Assembly (NCBI RefSeq): GCF_000297775.1
Contig: NZ_JH815521.1
Span: 41,212-84,837 of the forward strand
Origin: Sutterella wadsworthensis 2_1_59BFAA
Lineage (GTDB): Bacteria > Pseudomonadota > Gammaproteobacteria > Burkholderiales > Burkholderiaceae_F
Direction: 5' to 3'
Length of the DNA: 43,626 bases
Under the pieces are notes generated by a model. The model had not been told where the DNA came from, searched no databases, and saw only the letters and a program-made list of their open reading frames with translations. Shown here piece by piece: positions 1 through 7,503 of the stretch. A program made the translations under genes and the position numbers. Numbering within the stretch: position 1 is the first letter of the stretch; each line of letters opens with the position of its first letter.

Positions 1-131
1 TCGACAGGTCGCAAATCAAGAATTAGAGTCTTCCTGCCATCTACGGGCGAGACTTGAATCTTGAAAGAAGTGATCTGGAAGCCGGGCCATGGATCGAGAG
101 ATTTGAAAAGTTGCCCTACAATATTGGTCAT
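1..131 (-). CDS. N-terminal fragment of unknown gene, possibly ISL3-type transposase
   Basis: A minus-strand reading frame starts at the ATG complementary to 129-131 and runs off the left edge after 43 codons. An AAGGA ribosome binding site lies 8 bases upstream of this ATG, which favours it over the ATG at 140. The visible protein begins MTNIVGQLFKSLDPWPGF and continues with a short beta-rich stretch. This resembles the start of ISL3-family transposases, where a short lead precedes the zinc-binding domain, but the match is by memory and weak. About 80 bases upstream, the sequence ending near 222 reads on the minus strand as GGCTCCCTCCAAG, which could be an ISL3-like terminal repeat. The rest of the gene is needed to decide. 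Confidence 0.35.
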   Translation of the reverse strand, partial: MTNIVGQLFKSLDPWPGFQITSFKIQVSPVDGRKTLILDLRPV

Positions 132-281
132 AGCGCTCATCCTTTTTTCGCGGTTCTTCTCTAGTAACTTGAATCTGCCTGAAATTGGGAGTGAGCGCTA
201 CTTTTTTTTCTTGGAGGGAGCCGACCAGACTTTTTCTTAAAAGTCAAGGCCGCGTTCCACGGACTTCCGAGATGAACCAAG

Positions 282-319
282 AAAAAGGCCGTCCGAGTCG
301 TGAGACAGGGGCGGCCTTT
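282..319 (-). terminator. Rho-independent terminator after pncA
   Basis: On the minus strand an AAAGGCCG arm pairs with CGGCCTTT, leaving a GC-rich inner loop, and is followed by TTC. It lies 25 bases past the pncA stop codon and should end that transcript. Confidence 0.7.
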
Positions 320-343
320 AAAGATTGATGGGTTGTATTTGCG

Positions 344-988
344 TCAGTACTCGGGCTCGAGCACATCCTCGGCCCTGCACACGTCGATGCAGGCAAGTCG
401 CCAGGCGGCTTCGGCCTTCTCAAGGCTGCCGTTGGCGTCGATCGCGGCGGAGGCGTCGGTGATGACATGGGTGTCGAACCCTTCGCGAGCTGCATCGATT
501 GCGGTGAACGAGACGCAGTAGTCAAGTGCAAGGCCGCACACCCAGACGTCAGTGATGCCGCGCTCGCGCAGACACCCCGCCAGCCCCGTCTTCGTCTCGT
601 TGTCGGCCGCACAGAAGGCGGAGTAGCTGTCGATGTTGAGTTCCCTGCCCTTTCTAAGGACGAGGTCGGCCTTCATCGTGTCGACGCCCTCGATGGCAGC
701 ACCGTCGGTGCCTTCAACGCAGTGAACGGGCCAGAGCATCTGCATGCCGTATGGAAGTTCAATGACGTCGAGCACGTGCCTGCCTTCATGGTTCCGGGCA
801 AAGGAGACGTGACCCGCAGGATGCCAGTCCTGGGTCATGACGATGCAGTCCCAGGAATTCTTTTCGAGCACTTCACGGATGACGGGCACGATCTTGTCGC
901 CGCCGGGTACCGCCAGCGCGCCCCCGGGCAGAAAATCCTTCTGCAGGTCGACGATGATCAGGGCGTGCTTTCGTGAGGTTTGTGCCAT
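344..988 (-). CDS. pncA: Nicotinamidase
   Basis: This 214-residue protein is a cysteine hydrolase of the isochorismatase fold that deamidates nicotinamide to nicotinate in the cytoplasmic NAD salvage (Preiss-Handler) pathway; pyrazinamide is the known alternative substrate of the family. The catalytic triad is visible: Asp14 in VDLQKDF, Lys113 in LRKGRE and Cys158 in LDYC. The metal site is also present: Asp54 and His56 in QDWHP and His89 in PVHC. The length matches the E. coli enzyme (about 213 residues). The gene is transcribed alone, divergent from gltS, and is followed by a terminator at 282-319. Nothing suggests damage. Family assignment is strong; the physiological substrate is known from the family only. 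Confidence 0.93.
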   Translation of the reverse strand: MAQTSRKHALIIVDLQKDFLPGGALAVPGGDKIVPVIREVLEKNSWDCIVMTQDWHPAGHVSFARNHEGRHVLDVIELPYGMQMLWPVHCVEGTDGAAIEGVDTMKADLVLRKGRELNIDSYSAFCAADNETKTGLAGCLRERGITDVWVCGLALDYCVSFTAIDAAREGFDTHVITDASAAIDANGSLEKAEAAWRLACIDVCRAEDVLEPEY

Positions 989-1167
989 TTCTTAGACTCC
1001 GGCAGCGGTTGAACGTTTGTGATTCCGCGGACGACTTCCACGGCAGTTGTTCGATTTTAAGGGACCTGGTGCGGACCTTGAGCCCGAGTCAGGATAAACC
1101 CTGCAGGGTTTGGCCTTTGATTGAGAAATGTCGACTCCCCTTGGGCGAATGCCTTAGGGAAGGCACC

Positions 1168-1195
1168 TTGAGCCCCTTTCCCGCACTGCTAGACT
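1168..1195 (+). promoter_or_regulatory. Predicted sigma-70 promoter of gltS
   Basis: TTGAGC at 1168-1173 and TAGACT at 1190-1195 are 16 bases apart and lie about 60 bases before the gltS start. Prediction by pattern only. Confidence 0.4.
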
Positions 1196-1254
1196 TTTCA
1201 TCAGTTTGCCTGAAAATCAGGCGTTCGCAACAACCAACAATAAGAGATAGAATC

Positions 1255-2499
1255 ATGACAGATATGGCAGGAACGGTGCCGGTCATCGCAGTGGACAAGG
1301 TGCAGGCCGTCGCGCTCGCAGTATGCACCTATTATTTTGGCGTCTGGCTCAAGGGGAAGGTCGGCGTGCTTTCACGCTATTCCATCCCGAGTCCCGTGGT
1401 GGGCGGCATGTCCTTTGCCATCGTCGTCTCCTTCCTCGAGTACTTCAACATTGTCAAGGTTCAGATCGACTCGACGCTGCAGACCGTGCTCATGCTCGGC
1501 TTCTTCACGACCATCGGCCTGATGGCCAGCCTTCGCGTCGTCAAGGACGGCGGCAGGCTCCTTCTCGGCTTCCTCCTCGCGGTCACGGTACTTGTGTTTC
1601 TCCAGAACGGCATGGGCATGGCCATAGCGGAAGCCATGGGCTTTGACAAGCACTACGGCATTCTCGCGGGCTCCGTCTCCATGATGGGCGGCCTCGGCAC
1701 CGCCGCTGCCTTCGGTCCCTATTTTGAGGAAACCTACGGCATCACGGGCGGCACCGCCGTTGCCGTCACCGCCGCCACCTTCGGCATGGTCGCCGCCCTT
1801 CTCATCGGCGGCCCGTTCGGCGAATGGTGCATTCGCCGCTACAAGGTGAAGACTCCCGACGAAGTCCAGCAGCCTGAACCCGAGTTGCACCTCCCCGACG
1901 ACATGGACACCGACATTACGGAACAGCACGCATCCGCGAAGCCAAACTTCACGAATGAGATCATGCGGGCGGTCTCCGTCACGGCGCTCGCCATGGGCCT
2001 CGGCACGATCGTCTCGAACTTCCTCGGCCACTACATCACGCTGCCCGCCTACATCGGTGCCATGATCGTCGCCACCGTCATCCGCAACGTCGGCGACTTC
2101 TCGGGGATGTACAAGGTCGAAGGCAAGGGCCTCAACGCAGTGGCCGACATCACGCTCGTCCTCTTCGTCACGATGGCCATCAACAACCTGAAGCTCCACG
2201 AGCTCGTGCACCTCGCGCTCCCGCTCGTAGTGATCCTCGCCTGCCAGACGATCCTGATGCTCATCTACGCCTGGACAGTGCTCTTCACGGCCTTCGGCCG
2301 CTCCTACGACGCCGTCATGCTCTCCGTGGGCGGCATCGGCTTCTCCATGGGTGCTACGGCCAACGGTCTTGCCAACATGCAGGCCATCAGCGAAAAGTAC
2401 GGCTCGTCCCCGCGCGCCTGGCTCATCGTCTCGGTCGTGGGCGCATTCCTCATCGACCTGATCAACGCCGTCGTCATCACGTGGTTCGGCACGTTGTAA
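1255..2499 (+). CDS. gltS: Sodium/glutamate symporter GltS
   Basis: The 414-residue product is an inner-membrane carrier of the ESS (GltS) family that takes up glutamate with sodium ions. The reading frame is open further upstream, but the ATG at 1255 is chosen because the protein from there has the usual length (E. coli GltS is about 401 residues) and begins just ahead of the first membrane segment; a purine-rich AAGAGATAG lies upstream. About ten hydrophobic segments are visible in two halves. They are separated by a charged cytosolic loop near residues 195-225, and each half has Gly-rich re-entrant motifs such as GGLGTAAAFGP and GGIGFSMGATANG. It diverges from pncA. The next reading frame, an AzlC stub, starts 25 bases later and may have been co-transcribed once. 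Confidence 0.92.
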   Translation: MTDMAGTVPVIAVDKVQAVALAVCTYYFGVWLKGKVGVLSRYSIPSPVVGGMSFAIVVSFLEYFNIVKVQIDSTLQTVLMLGFFTTIGLMASLRVVKDGGRLLLGFLLAVTVLVFLQNGMGMAIAEAMGFDKHYGILAGSVSMMGGLGTAAAFGPYFEETYGITGGTAVAVTAATFGMVAALLIGGPFGEWCIRRYKVKTPDEVQQPEPELHLPDDMDTDITEQHASAKPNFTNEIMRAVSVTALAMGLGTIVSNFLGHYITLPAYIGAMIVATVIRNVGDFSGMYKVEGKGLNAVADITLVLFVTMAINNLKLHELVHLALPLVVILACQTILMLIYAWTVLFTAFGRSYDAVMLSVGGIGFSMGATANGLANMQAISEKYGSSPRAWLIVSVVGAFLIDLINAVVITWFGTL

Positions 2500-2524
2500 C
2501 GACAGGCTCTCTTCTGATCTGAAG

Positions 2525-2710
2525 ATGTCAGACCAAGCTCTCGTTTCACAACCCGACACGGCGCAGGAGGTCCTCAGGGGCCTTCGTGCCGCCGTGCCCG
2601 TCATGACGGGCTTCGTTCCGGTCGGCCTCATTCTCGGCTCTACGGGGACACATGCCGGGCTCTCGCCCTTCACCTCGGGCTTCATAGAAACGCCGCAAGG
2701 AGACATCTGA
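2525..2710 (+). pseudogene. Truncated AzlC-type branched-chain amino acid permease, N-terminal stub
   Basis: Sixty-one codons begin right after gltS. Residues 18-48 carry the AzlC start pattern GLRAAVPVMTGFVPVG followed by LILG and GLSPF. AzlC proteins normally have about 230 residues and partner with AzlD. Here the similarity ends near residue 52 and a stop follows at 2708-2710, so roughly three quarters of the gene and all of azlD are missing. The next gene, on the other strand, is itself broken, so a deletion probably joined the two. The stub is unlikely to make a functional transporter. Confidence 0.65.
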
Positions 2711-2777
2711 CTTCAGGAAGCCGCGGCCAAGGCATTTCGAAAATCGTGTCAACCTCGTGCACGGCTTCCGTAGCCGA

Positions 2778-4304
2778 TCAGGCTTTTTCGGGCTTCCTGA
2801 TTGAAAGACCGCCCGCTTCGCGCCAAAGGGAGTGGAACCCGAGCTCGAGCACGTCATCGCGACCTTCTGCAAATTCCCGCGCAGCCTCGAGCACTGCGGG
2901 GAGATCCCAGGCAAGGAACACGTCATAGGCATACCGCCTGCCGTCGACCTTGACGACATCGGCGAGGATCTTGACCTTGTTGGGCATCAGGCGGGCGTTT
3001 TCGGCCTGCACGATCTTGAGGACATGGTCACAGGACTTCTTGTTGTAGTCGTGCAGGAACTTCGTGCGTTCCTCACCCTTGAGGCAGGCGGCCTTCTTCG
3101 TCACGGCGGCTCGGTCCTTCATGAACTTGGCTTCCTCAGCCTGGATGAGCTGCGTGCGTTTGGCGAGTTCGTCGCCGCGCAGGTAGTCGATGGCGTTGTT
3201 GGAGGCGCTGAAGACGCTGTGCGGCGTGAAGTCGGCACGGAAGTCGAACATGGCGGGAGTGCCTGCGAAGTGTTCCTTCGTCGCCGTGGCCGGATCCGTG
3301 AAGGCGGTGCCCTTGGCGGGGCCCGCGAGCGGATAGAGCGGCACGAAGACGGACTGGCACGGACGGCCGAGCGTCTTCCAGGCTTCGGTGAGCGTCGGAT
3401 CGGCCGTCAGGTTGTAGACGATCGAGTCATGGGACGTCGTGCGGCAGATGCCTTCGGACTTGGAGTGATAGAGCTCCTGGTCCTGACCGATGTAGTCCTC
3501 GTGAAGGCGCAGGAGGGCCATGGCGTCCTTGACACCGAGCTTGCGGTCGATGACGGCGCTGTACGGGAACTTTTCAGGATCGTTGTATTCGACGCCCGTA
3601 AGGAACTTCCAGGCGAGCACGTTGCGGTTGGCGTTCCAGCGTTCGTGCCGAACGGATTCCTGAGCCACGACCATGCGCCAGTTGAAGATCGGGTTCTTGG
3701 CGTCGTGGCGGCCGTCTTTGACGGCACGCTCGACCTGCTTGGGCTCGATCCGCCAGGTTTCCTTGTCGTTGAGGTCCACCTTGTCCATCATGAAGTTGTT
3801 CGGGATGTAGACGACTTCGTTGTCATGGATCTTGCGGACGGCCCAGCTATTGCCCTGATGGATGGCGAGCTGCCAGGCTTCGTTGGCGTCGGCGAACGTA
3901 TACGTGCGCCCGTCGTGGAAGTAGCCGAATTCGGCGAGCAGCTTCGTCGCGATGTCCACTGCCTCGCGGGCGGAGTGAGCGCGCTCGGCCACCAGACGGC
4001 GAATGCCGTAGCCGATGCCGCCGTCCTTCACCTCCATGCGGTCAGCGTCGAAGATTTCACCGCACCAGTTGGTGGCGACCACGACGCCCGCATCGTTGAA
4101 GAAGCCGTCAGCAAAGCTCGCGCCGTTGGGCACGAAGGTCTGCGTCCAGTAGAAGCCCAGCGTTTCCTCAACCTGCGGGATCTCGGCCGCGAACTTTTCG
4201 AACTTCACGGTCTCGCCCTTCTTGTGCTTGGCGGGCGGGACGTAGTGCTGCATGTTGAAGAGACGCCCGCCGTTGTCTTCGTAGTGGGCGACGATGATGC
4301 TCCA
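2778..4304 (-). pseudogene. Peptidase C69 (PepD-like dipeptidase) lacking its catalytic N-terminus
   Basis: The reading frame encodes about 508 residues of a family C69 N-terminal-nucleophile dipeptidase. Recognisable parts are the SIIVAHYEDNGG segment, the GGIGYGIRRLVAERAHSAREA region and DANEAWQLAI, in family order. Active C69 enzymes begin with a processed nucleophilic Cys some 15-20 residues before the NED-like motif. Here family similarity starts abruptly at 4304, and upstream codons in this frame read through unrelated DNA into the toxin-antitoxin promoter region with no start site, signal peptide or nucleophile. The open frame extends to 4454 but that part is not family-like. The body of the gene has no stops, so the loss of the 5' end is probably recent. 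An N-terminus supplied by frameshift at 4300-4310 was considered but no Cys-containing lead was found. Confidence 0.75.
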
Positions 4305-4370
4305 CCGTCGAAGTTGAGTTTGAGGAAGCCTTCGAAAGCTTCTGAGAACGCAACTTCGACATGGGACGAA

Positions 4371-4383
4371 GAAAGCCCCGCCG
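4371..4383 (+). repeat. 13-bp direct repeat, copy 1
   Basis: GAAAGCCCCGCCG occurs here and again at 5013-5025, bracketing the toxin-antitoxin module. In this copy the sequence is followed by a partly complementary CGGGGGGACTTTTTTT, so it may be one arm of an imperfect terminator hairpin spanning 4372-4408. Confidence 0.6.
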
Positions 4384-4421
4384 AACAGATTATCGGGGGG
4401 ACTTTTTTTGATGACAACGAG

Positions 4422-4464
4422 TGGACACGGGGTCCTGTCGGAAGTACAATACAACTACATTGTA
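4422..4464 (+). promoter_or_regulatory. Promoter and operator of the toxin-antitoxin operon
   Basis: TGGACA at 4422-4427 and TACAAT at 4445-4450 are separated by 17 bases, a near-ideal sigma-70 promoter. The -10 box is also the left arm of an inverted repeat, TACAAT (4445-4450) and ATTGTA (4459-4464), with 8 bases between. A ribbon-helix-helix antitoxin bound there would cover the -10 box, which fits the autoregulation known for this class. Confidence 0.65.
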
Positions 4465-4489
4465 AGTGCATTATTCTTTAGGAGGTAAT

Positions 4490-4744
4490 ATGGGAACTTT
4501 CACGATGCGTATGGACGATGAATTCAAAAAGGAATTCAGCGAGGCCTGCAAGGAATTGGGATGCAACATTTCGACTGTCGTGACGATGCTAGGGACCAAA
4601 ATGATTCGCGAACGCCGCATTCCTTTTGAGGTCTGTTCGGATCCGTTTTATTCCGAAGCAAATATGGCTCACTTGAAGCGGTCAATTGCTCAGTTGGAGG
4701 CTGGTCAAGGAAAGGTTCATGAACTCATCAAACCCGAGGATTGA
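4490..4744 (+). CDS. RelB/DinJ-type antitoxin
   Basis: The 84-residue protein starts MGTFTMRMDDEFKKEFSEAC, a ribbon-helix-helix DNA-binding start in which the short strand carries alternating Thr, Met and Arg, as in RelB/DinJ antitoxins. The C-terminal half (LKRSIAQLEAGQGKVHELI) is the helix expected to wrap the toxin. The start is set by a strong GGAGG site (4481-4485) 4 bases before the ATG; an ATG at 4466 in the same frame has no such site and lies in the operator. The toxin gene begins 2 bases after the stop. The protein should repress its own promoter at 4422-4464 and neutralise the toxin. Base composition is more AT-rich than the host genes, suggesting acquisition. Confidence 0.85.
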   Translation: MGTFTMRMDDEFKKEFSEACKELGCNISTVVTMLGTKMIRERRIPFEVCSDPFYSEANMAHLKRSIAQLEAGQGKVHELIKPED

Positions 4745-4746
4745 TC

Positions 4747-5010
4747 ATGCCTTTTACTTGGTCCGACGATGCGTGGAACGACTATGTTTGGTGGCAGTCT
4801 CAAGATCGCAAAACGCTGAAGCGAATTAATCTTTTGCTCAAAGATATTCAACGGAACCGATACGAAGGGTTGGGAAAGCCTGAGCCGTTGGAGTTTGAAA
4901 GATCCGGATGGTGGTCGCGACGAATCGATCAAAAAAACCGTCTGGTTTACAGGGTTTTGGACAATGGTTTCATCGACATTGCCTCCTGCAAGTCGCACTA
5001 CGACGATTGA
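4747..5010 (+). CDS. Txe/YoeB-family mRNA interferase toxin
   Basis: The 87-residue product matches YoeB/Txe toxins, which bind the ribosome A site and cut mRNA. It starts MPFTWSDDAWNDYVWWQSQD and has the internal LLKDIQRNRYEGLGKPEPL segment. It ends with RIDQKNRLVYRV and a CKSHYDD tail, which carries the Glu, Arg, His and Tyr type residues of the YoeB active site (Glu in KPEPLEF, Arg in SRRIDQ, His and Tyr in SHY). The ATG at 4747 fits the usual N-terminus better than the TTG six bases earlier. Two bases separate it from the antitoxin. The gene is intact, so the antitoxin must be expressed. An IS3-family element begins 23 bases after the stop. Confidence 0.88.
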   Translation: MPFTWSDDAWNDYVWWQSQDRKTLKRINLLLKDIQRNRYEGLGKPEPLEFERSGWWSRRIDQKNRLVYRVLDNGFIDIASCKSHYDD

Positions 5011-5012
5011 GA

Positions 5013-5025
5013 GAAAGCCCCGCCG
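5013..5025 (+). repeat. 13-bp direct repeat, copy 2
   Basis: This is the second GAAAGCCCCGCCG. It sits 2 bases after the toxin stop codon and 8 bases before the IS3 end at 5034. It may be the left arm of the toxin-antitoxin terminator, whose right arm was removed when the IS arrived or by a later deletion. Confidence 0.6.
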
Positions 5026-5110
5026 CAAGACACTGATCTGGACCCCGAAACTTGGACTACAAAATAAACTCCAAGTTGAGTGCGGCCGATTTTAACGCTC
5101 GCCGCTTGGC

Positions 5111-5136
5111 ATAGCCGGGACAAGCAAGTCCCGGCT
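5111..5136. repeat. Perfect 10-bp inverted repeat inside the IS3 tail
   Basis: TAGCCGGGAC and GTCCCGGCTA flank a 6-base loop. The hairpin lies in the 235-bp non-coding stretch between the IS left end and the orfB stop codon. It has no T run on either strand. It may block read-through transcription or translation of the transposase, or be a passenger; nothing else is recognisable in 5077-5268. Confidence 0.6.
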
Positions 5137-5268
5137 ACGCCGATAGCGTATTTTATCTGGGGCGCGTCAAGGGACGACCGAACAACTTAGATCCTCCCAA
5201 AGGGCCCCTCCAACTTCTTCGGTCAACCCTTGACCCGACTCATCGCTCTCAGACCGCTGAGAACGCTC

Positions 5269-6150
5269 TTATTCCGCTTTAACATAACGCTGACGGTACT
5301 CGGATGGTGCGTATCCATCCAAACGCTCCTGAGGTCTCTTCGTGTTCCAATGGGCGATATAAGCCGTCAGATCGCTCTTGAAGGCGTCAAAGCTATCCCA
5401 GCACTGCCCCCTGAAGAACTCGTCCTTCATATGGCCAAATGCCTGCTCTGTTGCCGCATTGTCCAAACAGTTACCCTTGCGAGACATGCTTCGCGTGACG
5501 TTGTGCTCCTTGGTCCATTTAATCCAATCAGGATTCTGATATTGCCATCCCATATCGCTGTGAAGGATGGGACTAGCCCCAAGGGGTAACGCCTTCACCA
5601 ACGCGTCGAACATCTCTTCTTGCTGATCCATGTTGGGCGATCGACTGATGGAGAAAGCCAGAATCTCATTGGAGTAAAAGTCAACGACCTGAGCGAGGTA
5701 TACCTTACCGAAGGACAAAGCGAACTCTGTCACATCGGTACCGATCTTCGTGAAGGGGCAGGCTGTTTTGAAATCGCGTGCCAAGAGATTGGGAACGGTA
5801 CGATTGTCGCCTTTATAAGAGCTGTACTTTCCAAACCCCTGTCGCCTAATCTTACAGATCAACCCCAATTCTCGCATTACCTTCAATACCGTCTTTTTCG
5901 CGATGACGATGTTGAACTCACGACGTAAACGCATGAAGATCTGGCGATGGCCGCAACCATTTGACGTGCGGTTGAAGATTTCCTTGACCTTCTCATGAAC
6001 GTCCGGGCGTGTAGCTGCCTTCGGATGTTTACGGGCATAGTAGTAGCTCGACCGGGGCAACCCAATGATCTTCAACAGAAGATCAAGATCATGTTGCCCT
6101 GAAAGAGAATAAACGATCTCTGCTTTCTCTCGATTGCTCAGTTTCGCCAA
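5269..6150 (-). CDS. IS3-family transposase OrfB, catalytic part
   Basis: About 293 codons encode the integrase-core half of an IS3 transposase. An HTH_21-like start (LLLKIIGLPRSSYYY) precedes the DDE retroviral-integrase fold. The catalytic residues are visible as Asp in KIGTDVTEFAL, Asp in LHSDMGWQYQN and Glu in NCLDNAATEQAFGHMKDEFF, with the expected spacing and the following Lys. The frame can begin at a TTG (6150), but the real product is more likely the OrfAB fusion made by -1 frameshifting at the A7 run (6168-6174), since the two frames overlap by 13 bases. No stops or damage are present. The stop lies 235 bases from the IS end, which is long for this family. Confidence 0.88.
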   Translation of the reverse strand: MAKLSNREKAEIVYSLSGQHDLDLLLKIIGLPRSSYYYARKHPKAATRPDVHEKVKEIFNRTSNGCGHRQIFMRLRREFNIVIAKKTVLKVMRELGLICKIRRQGFGKYSSYKGDNRTVPNLLARDFKTACPFTKIGTDVTEFALSFGKVYLAQVVDFYSNEILAFSISRSPNMDQQEEMFDALVKALPLGASPILHSDMGWQYQNPDWIKWTKEHNVTRSMSRKGNCLDNAATEQAFGHMKDEFFRGQCWDSFDAFKSDLTAYIAHWNTKRPQERLDGYAPSEYRQRYVKAE

Positions 6151-6629
6151 TCTTTCAGGGCCGCGACTTTTTTTAAGATGGCATTCTCCGCTTCAAGTTG
6201 CTTGATACGAAGTTCCAGCTTCTCCATGGGGGTCAACTCTTGCACGGGCTTCTGCTTGGCCCCTAACTGACGTCCCCTTTTCTTCGGTTGCAGACCTGCT
6301 TCGCCATGTTCACTATAAATCTTGCACCAACGTCGAAGAAGCTTGGGAGCAACGCCATATGCAGCCAAGATGTCTTGGTACGAGACCTGATCTTCAATGC
6401 GAGCTTTGACTGCTGCCAGCTTGGTTTCGTAGGAATGTGTCGTTTTGACGGTATGTGACATTAGAAATCGAGAAACGCCCAAAATACGAATTGTAGCGCG
6501 CCAATCCCTAAGATCATGCTCATCCAGCCCAAGCTGGGTCATTATCTCTTGATAGCTTGCGCCATCCTCATAGAGCTCGAGAAACCTCAGCTTTCTAGCT
6601 TCAACTGTTCCCTTCCATTTATGTCCCAT
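6138..6629 (-). CDS. IS3-family transposase OrfA, DNA-binding part
   Basis: The 163-residue product carries two helix-turn-helix repeats: RKLRFLELYEDGASYQEIMT near the start, then KLAAVKARIEDQVSYQDILA with LRRWCKIYSEHGEAGLQ. It ends in a leucine-zipper coiled coil, PMEKLELRIKQLEAENAILK, as in IS150-type OrfA proteins that bind the terminal repeats. The ATG at 6629 is preferred; the frame is open to a TTG at 6656 that lies within the terminal repeat. The last codons contain the slippery A7, after which a -1 shift would enter orfB. Unshifted OrfA ends at 6138. Confidence 0.85.
   Translation of the reverse strand: MGHKWKGTVEARKLRFLELYEDGASYQEIMTQLGLDEHDLRDWRATIRILGVSRFLMSHTVKTTHSYETKLAAVKARIEDQVSYQDILAAYGVAPKLLRRWCKIYSEHGEAGLQPKKRGRQLGAKQKPVQELTPMEKLELRIKQLEAENAILKKVAALKDWRN
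6168..6174 (-). other. Probable programmed -1 frameshift site (A7)
   Basis: On the minus strand the orfA frame reads TTA AAA AAA GTC, that is an A AAA AAG heptamer, 18 bases before the first possible orfB start. IS3-family elements use this heptamer to make the OrfAB transposase. The shifted frame stays open from the heptamer into orfB. Confidence 0.75.
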
Positions 6630-6674
6630 ACAGATGGTCCCCAATTCTTTGTCCAAGAATCGGGGACCACATCA

Positions 6675-7203
6675 CTTCCTCATCGTGAAGCGCACAAGCA
6701 AAGGCGTCAAGGTTTCCTTCAAGAATGAAAAGATCGAAGAAGCCAAGCGATACTGGGGGTACTTTGTCCTCGTGAGCAACGAAATTTGCGATCCCTTTGA
6801 AGCTCTGAAAGCATACCGCTCCCGCGAAAAGATTGAAGAGTTGTTCGCGACCTACAAGGACAGCTTCGACGGACGCAAGCCCAGAACGTGGTATCCGGAA
6901 AACCTTTACGGCAGACAATTCGCACAATTCGTCGGGCTGGGCTATCACTGCTTCCTGACGAAGAGAATTCAGGATGTGAAAAAGGGGCTTGCCCAAAAGA
7001 GCACTGAAAAGAAAACGAAGGAAGAGTTGAATCTCGAAGAAAAGCTGCTTGCTTGGCTCGATCAGCACTCACTGATTCAAATTCTTGATTGGTTCCGTTG
7101 CGTCGACTACGTTGCTACGACAGGTAACGACAGTGCTTCCAAATGGGCCACGGAAACAACCAAACGCGATCAGCTATTCCTCAAGCTGCTTGGTGTCAGT
7201 TGA
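6675..7203 (+). pseudogene. C-terminal third of IS1634-like transposase
   Basis: The frame reads FLIVKRTSKGVKVSFK, then the conserved EEAKRYWGYFVLVSNE and YRSREKIEELFATYK, and ends in LFLKLLGVS. Compared by eye with residues 398 onward of the full copy at 15022-16737, about 85 percent of residues agree, so the two copies are related but not a recent duplication. The YRSREKIEE segment holds the third acidic residue of the DDE triad. The two Asp-containing parts are missing. A frame beginning at 6634 inside the IS3 end could express this tail, but it could not be an active enzyme. Confidence 0.85.
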
Positions 7204-7231
7204 ATCGTGGCCGCATTAGACGACTTTTAGG
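6675..7231 (+). mobile_element. 3' remnant of an IS1634-like insertion sequence
   Basis: The segment contains the last 176 codons of a transposase and the right terminal repeat, CGACTTTTAGG at 7221-7231, whose complement CCTAAAAGTCG equals the left end of the complete copy at 14884. The left two thirds of the element are missing; the IS3 element at 5034-6674 ends exactly where this fragment begins. The remnant in turn interrupts a porin gene to its right. Confidence 0.85.
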
Positions 7232-7232
7232 G

Positions 7233-7391
7233 TACTACGGCGTCGCCCTCAAGTACGAATACCCGCTTTCCAAGCGCACCTCCGTCTATGGCGGCACGGG
7301 CTGGTACAAGGCCAAGGTCGACTACTCCGCCGACGACGTCTACAAGGAAGAGGGCTACCAGGCCTACCTCGGCCTCACGCACTGCTTCTGA
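7233..7391 (+). pseudogene. C-terminal remnant of an outer-membrane porin
   Basis: The first codons after the IS right end read YYGVALKYEYPLSKRTSVYG and the frame ends YQAYLGLTHCF. This matches the last two or three beta strands of the intact porin at 7982-9109 (KYEYYLSKRTSVY and QAYLGLTHRF), including the terminal Phe needed for outer-membrane assembly. The upstream 300 or so codons and the promoter are gone, removed by the IS1634-like insertion and later rearrangement. It was probably a paralogue in tandem with the next gene. No product is expected. Confidence 0.85.
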
Positions 7392-7469
7392 TGAGGCTCA
7401 CGCATTGATCCTTCGGTCCGCATGGGAAAGATCGGTTCCGCGGACCGGGATTCAGGTTTGAAATACAGG

Positions 7470-7503
7470 ACGGGCGGCTCCCGGTGAGGAGTCGCCCGTT
7501 TCC
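7470..7503 (+). terminator. Terminator of the lost porin gene
   Basis: ACGGGCGGCTCC pairs with GGAGTCGCCCGT (one G-U pair) around a short loop and is followed by TTCCTTT. It lies 79 bases after the porin remnant and is well preserved. The 385 bases from here to the next promoter hold no gene; GTTGC and GCAAC at 7639-7654 form a small operator-like palindrome. Confidence 0.75.

Larger units (their letters stand above)
5034..6674 (-). mobile_element. Complete IS3-family insertion sequence (IS150-like group), 1641 bp
   Basis: Terminal inverted repeats are clear. The left end reads TGATCTGGACCCCGAAACTT and the right end, on the other strand, TGATGTGGTCCCCGATTCTT; they continue to about 25 bp with four or five mismatches. 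Inside, on the minus strand, are two overlapping frames for the transposase, with a slippery A7 between them, typical of the IS3 family. Each end can also fold on itself: AACTTGGA pairs with TCCAAGTT near 5048-5076, and GGTCCCC pairs with GGGGACC at 6633-6667. No target duplication is seen: left flank CAC, right flank CTT. The left neighbour is the toxin gene and the right neighbour is the interior of another transposase, so one flank was probably lost by deletion. Confidence 0.85.

Noticed and set aside
2832-4481. A 549-codon plus-strand frame opposite the C69 peptidase
   Set aside because: The minus strand carries clear family motifs; the plus frame has no ribosome site and shadow-like composition.
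6634-7203. Possible new gene starting in the IS3 end and reading into the transposase tail
   Set aside because: The first codons are terminal repeat and the rest is the known transposase C-terminus; no catalytic Asp residues are present.
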